This document shows positions 52,001 to 64,000 of a stretch of 64,000 bases of DNA, one piece after another. How positions within the stretch are numbered: the stretch's first letter is position 1; each line of letters opens with the position of its first letter. The notes under the pieces were generated by a model. The model was given only the letters and a program-made list of their open reading frames with translations, was not told the DNA's origin and searched no databases. Position numbers and translations under genes: made by a program. This DNA is from Pseudoips prasinana (lineage: Eukaryota > Arthropoda > Insecta > Lepidoptera > Nolidae), in contig OX621260.1 of NCBI GenBank assembly GCA_951640165.1, positions 11,302,001 through 11,366,000 of the forward strand. Reading direction: 5' to 3'.

Positions 52001-53204
52001 GAATACGTTATAAGTTACGTTAAAAGGTATGCCGCCCTAGTCGACACACTCTCGAGTTTCACTACGTTCCTTGTGGATGAGGGACTTTTGAACTATGAAC
52101 CTGATATCACCTTGGAACAGTTGGTCGCCCTCGCGGAAATATAGCAGGTTCCCGGATTTTAGGATTATCGTGGGGAGGACACGATATTCCTAAAAACTCT
52201 CTTTGGACTTCAGACAAACCTATGATATCCCAATGTAACCTGCTCAGTTCCTTCTCCAGTTCAATGATATTCTCGTCGGTCAACTGTGTGTGAGTGTTAT
52301 ATGTTGCCAGGGTCAGACGTTGTCGGTTTTGGTAACACGGCGTCTGCCGGGGATTTTTAGCACCCCGGTTTCTTTTTCCTTATTTCTTGTTTCTATTACT
52401 GAATCTGTTATCCCAGCGATTGTGATATTGTGTTCCATAATTCTTCTATCAGGGTGAGACTAATTGGTCAATAGGGATTTCAATAAAAGCTCAAGTTGTT
52501 ATAATATTACTTGTTTCATCTTTAGAATCTCTCGACAAAATCGGGTTTATTCGTTGAAATCTCTTAACTCTTTTTTTCTTCTTAGCCAGTTAAATATTGA
52601 TGTCTATTAGAGAACTAACTTTCCTTTTTATTTTATTTTCTTCATTTTTAAAAGGCGGCATTGGTTCGATACCCGAAATGAGACTTGACCCTCTGATTAC
52701 TTTTGATGACAACTTAATTTATTTAATTTTATTTGCCTATCATCTTATAATTAATCATTATCTGGTTGTAGAAGAAATAAATAACATCAAGTATTTATAA
52801 ATTAGGTACGTTATATCAGAATTCTGAATCGCAGAATTAAATAAATGGAGTTATTTAGTTTTCCTAGAACTAAGTTAGTTTTGTGAAAGAATTTATAAGT
52901 TGAGGAAAAATTCAACAACTCAAGTTATTTAATTTATTTGACATTCATCTTGTCATTGACCACAGTTATTGATTTATTTACTGAGTTATGTAGTTTTCCT
53001 TTAAAAAAAATGTGTTTGTCTGAAGATATTTATTATTCCATCTGTCATGACCTGTCTGAGAAAAATGGCTATATCTTTGGAACGGAATAAGATACGAAAA
53101 CGCCTGTAAGGCCCAAATATGCGGCAGGTTTTAGGTGTTTTGAAAATAGGATAAAGTCAATTTCGCCAAAATCGGAGTTATTTAATTTTCCAACTACGGG
53201 GACG
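49070..53204. mobile_element. DNA transposon (non-autonomous) with 38-bp TIRs, hosting an RTE
   Basis: The ends are cgtccccgtag, then two variable bases, then ggaaaattaaataactc and gattttg, inverted at the other end with three mismatches in 38 bp. The flanks are atat on both sides (49066-49069 and 53205-53208). Copy A of the LINE shows the empty site. Subterminal copies of gttattta and tttagttttccta recur at about 49350 and 52850. The only coding material is an inserted RTE (49617-52370), so the transposon itself was about 1.4 kb and non-autonomous. I could not name the superfamily. Confidence 0.8.
49617..52370 (-). pseudogene. Decayed RTE (copy D)
   Basis: Minus-strand pieces match the RTE at 24343-27486 throughout: VIQVYAPTSTHSDDEVEVMY and VVMGDFNAKLG (51757-51999), FNTSSIKEAIERNKGSKVF (51146-51352), MALKQLKNDKAL (50758-50970), then GQTIQLGRSNFEKVV (50015-50233). 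Many frameshifts and deletions separate them, including loss of the YADD region near 50280. The 5' end is truncated in the leader (ttttagcaccccgg near 52360). It is far more decayed than copy C and hence older. Confidence 0.88.
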
Positions 53205-53397
53205 ATATGCTCGATCGGTTGTCTGATTAATTATTTATTTTAGGTTTAATATATTAGAAAGAGAAAATAAAAACGTCAAAATAAAAGTAAAATTAATCAT
53301 TTTTAGACACAACCAACAGTTCTGAAATTCGTAGAATATTTAAATAATAGATAGTTTTATTACAGATAGTTCATGTAACATAAAAGATTACTCATGT

Positions 53398-54897
53398 CTA
53401 TATGGCTATAAGATCTCCAGCGGACCATGTGCAGGTAGATGCCGGCCGCCAAATGTCTTTATCGTCAATGTAATCATTAGTAGTGTAGTAACCCTTAGCC
53501 ATAAGTTCACGTTTAATGTGTGACTTAAACTTATTATCAGGTAGTTTAGTTATATGAATAGGGAGCTTGTTATAAAACCTAATACAATTGCCCATGAATG
53601 ACTTTTTAGTTTTGCTAACTCTAAAGGCTGGTATAGCTAGTTTGTCCTTATTTCTTGTATTGACATTGTGCAAGTCACTCCGTTTTTTATATTTATCTAA
53701 ATTTTTCCGCACAAACATTATATTCTGATATATGTATTCAGATGGAACAGTAAGTATATTTACCTCTTTAAAAACGCTTCGTAGAGACTCGCGACTGCCT
53801 AGATTATAAATAGCTCGGACTGCTCTTTTTTGTAATACGAAAATAGCACTTATGTCAACTGCTGAGCCCCACAGCAGAATACCGTAGAACATAATGCTAT
53901 GGAAATAAGCAAAATATACTAGTCTAGCAGTTGGTTCGTCTGACAATTGTCTGATTTTCCAAACTGCATATGAAGCTGAACTTAATTTGGCAGATAATTT
54001 TTCAATATGAGGACCCCATTGTAATTTTGAGTCCAGTGTTATTCCCAAGAATATGGTCGAAGGAACTAAATCTAAAACTTCCTCGTTAAGTGCAATCGTT
54101 GGTTTAATATGAGTCACATTCGGCAATGAAAATTTGATGTATTTGGTCTTTCCTGCATTCAAAAGAAGATTATTTGCCGAAAACCAATTCGATATGAGGC
54201 TGAGAGTTTTATTAGGTTCTATAAGTTACTTATCTTTCCTACTCACTTTAAATATGAGTGACGTATCATCAGCAAATAGAATTATGTCTGATACTTTATC
54301 TACTAGATATGGGAGATCATTGAACTAAACTAGAAATAAAAATGGACCCAAAATCGATCCTTGGGGCACCCCCATTTTGACGGAATGTCGTGTTGAATTT
54401 ACCCCGTCTATTGAAACCAGTTGTTCTCGACCTGATAAATAGGACATTACAAGATCAAGAGATGTGCCAGAAATTCCATAGTATTTTAGTTTCACAATGA
54501 GCGTATGGTGGTCTACGCAATCGAAAGCCTTAGAGAGATCACAGAAAACTCCCAGCGCATCCTGCGACCCCTCCCAAGCCTCCAATATAGACTTCATTAG
54601 TGTACACCCCGCATCCTGAGTAGAACGGCCCCTTGTAAACCCAAACTGCTTGTCATGCAATATCCCATTCATGTTAAAGTGCGACAACATCTGGCTGAGC
54701 ATGAGCTTTTCAAATATTTTACTTAACGCTGGCAGTTTATAGATGGGTCGATAATTTGTGGCATTATTTGAACAACCTGATTTGAAAACAGGTACTACCT
54801 TACTGATTTTAATATGGTCTGGAAAGACGCCATCACTTACACACTTACTTGAAGATGTTTGCAAGGATGGAAGCAATGTATTGTATAACTGATTCAA
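53398..54897 (-). pseudogene. LINE copy B reverse transcriptase, two nonsense codons
   Basis: One frame runs from NYRPIYKLPALSKIFEKLM through FGFTRGRSTQDAGCTLM, motif A (FCDLSKAFDCVDHH) and motif B (GVPQGSILGPFLFLV). A TAG then interrupts at 54325-54327 where copy A has TAC, the LFADD motif follows in frame, and a TAA follows the position of KDKD in copy A. The frame then stays open through NAGKTKYIKFSLPNV, GITLDSKLQWG and ILLWGSAVDIS to a stop at 53398. Endonuclease is absent (5' truncation). Confidence 0.88.
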
Positions 54898-54925
54898 TTG
54901 CCATTACAGACAGTCCCCATAAATA

Positions 54926-57900
54926 TGATATGATATGATATGATATGATATGATATGATATGATATGATATGATATGATATGATATGATATGATATGATA
55001 TGATATGATATGATATGATATGATATGATATGATATGATATGATATGATATGATATGATATGATATGATATGATATGATATGATATGATATGATATGATA
55101 TGATATGATATGATATGATATGATATGATATGATATGATATGATATGATATGATATGATATGATATGATATGATATGATATGATATGATATGATATGATA
55201 TGATATGATATGATATGATATGATATGATATGATATGATATGATATGATATGATATGATATGATATGATATGATATGATATGATATGATATGATATGATA
55301 TGATATGATATGATATGATATGATATGATATGATATGATATGATATGATATGATATGATATGATATGATATGATATGATATGATATGATATGATATGATA
55401 TGATATGATATGATATGATATGATATGATATGATATGATATGATATGATATGATATGATATGATATGATATGATATGATATGATATGATATGATATGATA
55501 TGATATGATATGATATGATATGATATGATATGATATGATATGATATGATATGATATGATATGATATGATATGATATGATATGATATGATATGATATGATA
55601 TGATATGATATGATATGATATGATATGATATGATATGATATGATATGATATGATATGATATGATATGATATGATATGATATGATATGATATGATATGATA
55701 TGATATGATATGATATGATATGATATGATATGATATGATATGATATGATATGATATGATATGATATGATATGATATGATATGATATGATATGATATGATA
55801 TGATATGATATGATATGATATGATATGATATGATATGATATGATATGATATGATATGATATGATATGATATGATATGATATGATATGATATGATATGATA
55901 TGATATGATATGATATGATATGATATGATATGATATGATATGATATGATATGATATGATATGATATGATATGATATGATATGATATGATATGATATGATA
56001 TGATATGATATGATATGATATGATATGATATGATATGATATGATATGATATGATATGATATGATATGATATGATATGATATGATATGATATGATATGATA
56101 TGATATGATATGATATGATATGATATGATATGATATGATATGATATGATATGATATGATATGATATGATATGATATGATATGATATGATATGATATGATA
56201 TGATATGATATGATATGATATGATATGATATGATATGATATGATATGATATGATATGATATGATATGATATGATATGATATGATATGATATGATATGATA
56301 TGATATGATATGATATGATATGATATGATATGATATGATATGATATGATATGATATGATATGATATGATATGATATGATATGATATGATATGATATGATA
56401 TGATATGATATGATATGATATGATATGATATGATATGATATGATATGATATGATATGATATGATATGATATGATATGATATGATATGATATGATATGATA
56501 TGATATGATATGATATGATATGATATGATATGATATGATATGATATGATATGATATGATATGATATGATATGATATGATATGATATGATATGATATGATA
56601 TGATATGATATGATATGATATGATATGATATGATATGATATGATATGATATGATATGATATGATATGATATGATATGATATGATATGATATGATATGATA
56701 TGATATGATATGATATGATATGATATGATATGATATGATATGATATGATATGATATGATATGATATGATATGATATGATATGATATGATATGATATGATA
56801 TGATATGATATGATATGATATGATATGATATGATATGATATGATATGATATGATATGATATGATATGATATGATATGATATGATATGATATGATATGATA
56901 TGATATGATATGATATGATATGATATGATATGATATGATATGATATGATATGATATGATATGATATGATATGATATGATATGATATGATATGATATGATA
57001 TGATATGATATGATATGATATGATATGATATGATATGATATGATATGATATGATATGATATGATATGATATGATATGATATGATATGATATGATATGATA
57101 TGATATGATATGATATGATATGATATGATATGATATGATATGATATGATATGATATGATATGATATGATATGATATGATATGATATGATATGATATGATA
57201 TGATATGATATGATATGATATGATATGATATGATATGATATGATATGATATGATATGATATGATATGATATGATATGATATGATATGATATGATATGATA
57301 TGATATGATATGATATGATATGATATGATATGATATGATATGATATGATATGATATGATATGATATGATATGATATGATATGATATGATATGATATGATA
57401 TGATATGATATGATATGATATGATATGATATGATATGATATGATATGATATGATATGATATGATATGATATGATATGATATGATATGATATGATATGATA
57501 TGATATGATATGATATGATATGATATGATATGATATGATATGATATGATATGATATGATATGATATGATATGATATGATATGATATGATATGATATGATA
57601 TGATATGATATGATATGATATGATATGATATGATATGATATGATATGATATGATATGATATGATATGATATGATATGATATGATATGATATGATATGATA
57701 TGATATGATATGATATGATATGATATGATATGATATGATATGATATGATATGATATGATATGATATGATATGATATGATATGATATGATATGATATGATA
57801 TGATATGATATGATATGATATGATATGATATGATATGATATGATATGATATGATATGATATGATATGATATGATATGATATGATATGATATGATATGATA

Positions 57901-60900
57901 TGATATGATATGATATGATATGATATGATATGATATGATATGATATGATATGATATGATATGATATGATATGATATGATATGATATGATATGATATGATA
58001 TGATATGATATGATATGATATGATATGATATGATATGATATGATATGATATGATATGATATGATATGATATGATATGATATGATATGATATGATATGATA
58101 TGATATGATATGATATGATATGATATGATATGATATGATATGATATGATATGATATGATATGATATGATATGATATGATATGATATGATATGATATGATA
58201 TGATATGATATGATATGATATGATATGATATGATATGATATGATATGATATGATATGATATGATATGATATGATATGATATGATATGATATGATATGATA
58301 TGATATGATATGATATGATATGATATGATATGATATGATATGATATGATATGATATGATATGATATGATATGATATGATATGATATGATATGATATGATA
58401 TGATATGATATGATATGATATGATATGATATGATATGATATGATATGATATGATATGATATGATATGATATGATATGATATGATATGATATGATATGATA
58501 TGATATGATATGATATGATATGATATGATATGATATGATATGATATGATATGATATGATATGATATGATATGATATGATATGATATGATATGATATGATA
58601 TGATATGATATGATATGATATGATATGATATGATATGATATGATATGATATGATATGATATGATATGATATGATATGATATGATATGATATGATATGATA
58701 TGATATGATATGATATGATATGATATGATATGATATGATATGATATGATATGATATGATATGATATGATATGATATGATATGATATGATATGATATGATA
58801 TGATATGATATGATATGATATGATATGATATGATATGATATGATATGATATGATATGATATGATATGATATGATATGATATGATATGATATGATATGATA
58901 TGATATGATATGATATGATATGATATGATATGATATGATATGATATGATATGATATGATATGATATGATATGATATGATATGATATGATATGATATGATA
59001 TGATATGATATGATATGATATGATATGATATGATATGATATGATATGATATGATATGATATGATATGATATGATATGATATGATATGATATGATATGATA
59101 TGATATGATATGATATGATATGATATGATATGATATGATATGATATGATATGATATGATATGATATGATATGATATGATATGATATGATATGATATGATA
59201 TGATATGATATGATATGATATGATATGATATGATATGATATGATATGATATGATATGATATGATATGATATGATATGATATGATATGATATGATATGATA
59301 TGATATGATATGATATGATATGATATGATATGATATGATATGATATGATATGATATGATATGATATGATATGATATGATATGATATGATATGATATGATA
59401 TGATATGATATGATATGATATGATATGATATGATATGATATGATATGATATGATATGATATGATATGATATGATATGATATGATATGATATGATATGATA
59501 TGATATGATATGATATGATATGATATGATATGATATGATATGATATGATATGATATGATATGATATGATATGATATGATATGATATGATATGATATGATA
59601 TGATATGATATGATATGATATGATATGATATGATATGATATGATATGATATGATATGATATGATATGATATGATATGATATGATATGATATGATATGATA
59701 TGATATGATATGATATGATATGATATGATATGATATGATATGATATGATATGATATGATATGATATGATATGATATGATATGATATGATATGATATGATA
59801 TGATATGATATGATATGATATGATATGATATGATATGATATGATATGATATGATATGATATGATATGATATGATATGATATGATATGATATGATATGATA
59901 TGATATGATATGATATGATATGATATGATATGATATGATATGATATGATATGATATGATATGATATGATATGATATGATATGATATGATATGATATGATA
60001 TGATATGATATGATATGATATGATATGATATGATATGATATGATATGATATGATATGATATGATATGATATGATATGATATGATATGATATGATATGATA
60101 TGATATGATATGATATGATATGATATGATATGATATGATATGATATGATATGATATGATATGATATGATATGATATGATATGATATGATATGATATGATA
60201 TGATATGATATGATATGATATGATATGATATGATATGATATGATATGATATGATATGATATGATATGATATGATATGATATGATATGATATGATATGATA
60301 TGATATGATATGATATGATATGATATGATATGATATGATATGATATGATATGATATGATATGATATGATATGATATGATATGATATGATATGATATGATA
60401 TGATATGATATGATATGATATGATATGATATGATATGATATGATATGATATGATATGATATGATATGATATGATATGATATGATATGATATGATATGATA
60501 TGATATGATATGATATGATATGATATGATATGATATGATATGATATGATATGATATGATATGATATGATATGATATGATATGATATGATATGATATGATA
60601 TGATATGATATGATATGATATGATATGATATGATATGATATGATATGATATGATATGATATGATATGATATGATATGATATGATATGATATGATATGATA
60701 TGATATGATATGATATGATATGATATGATATGATATGATATGATATGATATGATATGATATGATATGATATGATATGATATGATATGATATGATATGATA
60801 TGATATGATATGATATGATATGATATGATATGATATGATATGATATGATATGATATGATATGATATGATATGATATGATATGATATGATATGATATGATA

Positions 60901-63900
60901 TGATATGATATGATATGATATGATATGATATGATATGATATGATATGATATGATATGATATGATATGATATGATATGATATGATATGATATGATATGATA
61001 TGATATGATATGATATGATATGATATGATATGATATGATATGATATGATATGATATGATATGATATGATATGATATGATATGATATGATATGATATGATA
61101 TGATATGATATGATATGATATGATATGATATGATATGATATGATATGATATGATATGATATGATATGATATGATATGATATGATATGATATGATATGATA
61201 TGATATGATATGATATGATATGATATGATATGATATGATATGATATGATATGATATGATATGATATGATATGATATGATATGATATGATATGATATGATA
61301 TGATATGATATGATATGATATGATATGATATGATATGATATGATATGATATGATATGATATGATATGATATGATATGATATGATATGATATGATATGATA
61401 TGATATGATATGATATGATATGATATGATATGATATGATATGATATGATATGATATGATATGATATGATATGATATGATATGATATGATATGATATGATA
61501 TGATATGATATGATATGATATGATATGATATGATATGATATGATATGATATGATATGATATGATATGATATGATATGATATGATATGATATGATATGATA
61601 TGATATGATATGATATGATATGATATGATATGATATGATATGATATGATATGATATGATATGATATGATATGATATGATATGATATGATATGATATGATA
61701 TGATATGATATGATATGATATGATATGATATGATATGATATGATATGATATGATATGATATGATATGATATGATATGATATGATATGATATGATATGATA
61801 TGATATGATATGATATGATATGATATGATATGATATGATATGATATGATATGATATGATATGATATGATATGATATGATATGATATGATATGATATGATA
61901 TGATATGATATGATATGATATGATATGATATGATATGATATGATATGATATGATATGATATGATATGATATGATATGATATGATATGATATGATATGATA
62001 TGATATGATATGATATGATATGATATGATATGATATGATATGATATGATATGATATGATATGATATGATATGATATGATATGATATGATATGATATGATA
62101 TGATATGATATGATATGATATGATATGATATGATATGATATGATATGATATGATATGATATGATATGATATGATATGATATGATATGATATGATATGATA
62201 TGATATGATATGATATGATATGATATGATATGATATGATATGATATGATATGATATGATATGATATGATATGATATGATATGATATGATATGATATGATA
62301 TGATATGATATGATATGATATGATATGATATGATATGATATGATATGATATGATATGATATGATATGATATGATATGATATGATATGATATGATATGATA
62401 TGATATGATATGATATGATATGATATGATATGATATGATATGATATGATATGATATGATATGATATGATATGATATGATATGATATGATATGATATGATA
62501 TGATATGATATGATATGATATGATATGATATGATATGATATGATATGATATGATATGATATGATATGATATGATATGATATGATATGATATGATATGATA
62601 TGATATGATATGATATGATATGATATGATATGATATGATATGATATGATATGATATGATATGATATGATATGATATGATATGATATGATATGATATGATA
62701 TGATATGATATGATATGATATGATATGATATGATATGATATGATATGATATGATATGATATGATATGATATGATATGATATGATATGATATGATATGATA
62801 TGATATGATATGATATGATATGATATGATATGATATGATATGATATGATATGATATGATATGATATGATATGATATGATATGATATGATATGATATGATA
62901 TGATATGATATGATATGATATGATATGATATGATATGATATGATATGATATGATATGATATGATATGATATGATATGATATGATATGATATGATATGATA
63001 TGATATGATATGATATGATATGATATGATATGATATGATATGATATGATATGATATGATATGATATGATATGATATGATATGATATGATATGATATGATA
63101 TGATATGATATGATATGATATGATATGATATGATATGATATGATATGATATGATATGATATGATATGATATGATATGATATGATATGATATGATATGATA
63201 TGATATGATATGATATGATATGATATGATATGATATGATATGATATGATATGATATGATATGATATGATATGATATGATATGATATGATATGATATGATA
63301 TGATATGATATGATATGATATGATATGATATGATATGATATGATATGATATGATATGATATGATATGATATGATATGATATGATATGATATGATATGATA
63401 TGATATGATATGATATGATATGATATGATATGATATGATATGATATGATATGATATGATATGATATGATATGATATGATATGATATGATATGATATGATA
63501 TGATATGATATGATATGATATGATATGATATGATATGATATGATATGATATGATATGATATGATATGATATGATATGATATGATATGATATGATATGATA
63601 TGATATGATATGATATGATATGATATGATATGATATGATATGATATGATATGATATGATATGATATGATATGATATGATATGATATGATATGATATGATA
63701 TGATATGATATGATATGATATGATATGATATGATATGATATGATATGATATGATATGATATGATATGATATGATATGATATGATATGATATGATATGATA
63801 TGATATGATATGATATGATATGATATGATATGATATGATATGATATGATATGATATGATATGATATGATATGATATGATATGATATGATATGATATGATA

Positions 63901-64000
63901 TGATATGATATGATATGATATGATATGATATGATATGATATGATATGATATGATATGATATGATATGATATGATATGATATGATATGATATGATATGATA
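54926..64000. repeat. (TGATA)n satellite, at least 9075 bp
   Basis: From 54926 to the end of the window every row is a perfect TGATA repeat, about 1815 units without a visible variant. The minus strand (TATCA)n has no stop codon in any frame, but also no ATG. The array runs off the window. Its left edge touches the 5' end of LINE copy B (ccccataaatatgata). Confidence 0.97.

Larger units (their letters stand above)
48534..54917 (-). mobile_element. LINE copy B, split by a DNA transposon
   Basis: The 3' UTR (48534-49069) and the RT part (53205-54917) are collinear with LINE copy A (1096-3354) but separated by 4.1 kb. The 3' end carries an A stretch (plus-strand aaaaaaaaag at 48534). The 5' end is truncated before the RT fingers at about 54917. 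Short TGATA-like units lie on the 3' side (48515-48533) and a long TGATA array on the 5' side. Confidence 0.88.

Noticed and set aside
54897..54926. Continuous ORF from the TATCA satellite into LINE B RT
   Set aside because: A TAA in the LINE frame just upstream of 54897 breaks the connection.

Overview
The window is transposon-dense, AT-rich insect DNA, most likely lepidopteran. The signs are RTE, Jockey/CR1-like and Penelope-like retroelements, a mariner with a DD34D transposase, copia and gypsy elements with insect-type primer-binding sites, a Lep1-like interspersed repeat, and a histone H3 copy with a metazoan histone 3' stem-loop. No intact single-copy host gene is visible. Almost every reading frame longer than 100 codons belongs to a mobile element or a virus-like remnant. 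Deep nesting plus a 9-kb pentanucleotide satellite suggests heterochromatin, perhaps a W-like or pericentromeric region; that is inference.

Layout. 1-7400: a repeat unit (R) present twice. The copy at 5884-7320 is uninterrupted; the copy at 1-5212 is split by two LINEs (1096-3354 and 3558-5068), and the first LINE carries a 265-bp mini-RTE. 7480-9540: LINE debris. 9505-11336: a fold-back structure with 305-bp arms. 11375-15197: two almost identical mariners, one with an open transposase frame and one with a 1-base frameshift. 15715-18190: a degraded LINE (minus). 18362-22219: a copia element with identical 174-bp LTRs whose reverse transcriptase core is deleted. 22456-23501: a Penelope-like GIY-YIG endonuclease between 356-bp inverted arms. 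24336-27488: a nearly full-length RTE with an 11-bp target-site duplication. 27500-29085: LINE fragments.

29500-32461 (minus) is the most unusual part. It is a compact run of small overlapping ORFs: an adenain-like cysteine protease, a jelly-roll-like protein, a small basic protein, a capsid-like protein, and two unrecognised proteins. Three junctions use ATGA start/stop overlaps. I read it as the decayed morphogenesis block of a Maverick/Polinton- or adintovirus-like element.

33490-33860 is a 57-bp minisatellite that still reads as a 19-residue peptide repeat. 35934-47147 is a three-level nest on the minus strand: a gypsy element interrupted by a second gypsy (39430-45502), whose gag is interrupted by a LINE (43374-44697). 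The inner gypsy has an extra small membrane-protein ORF. 48038-48447 is a histone H3 pseudogene that keeps its stem-loop and TATA-like box. Its upstream side is occupied by a LINE (48534-54917), itself split by a DNA transposon with 38-bp terminal inverted repeats (49070-53204), which hosts a decayed RTE. From 54926 to the window end the sequence is uninterrupted (TGATA)n.

Functional outlook. The mariner at 11375 is the only element here with an undamaged main ORF and matching termini. The RTE at 24336 has only two visible stop codons. Other elements depend on trans-acting enzymes or are dead.
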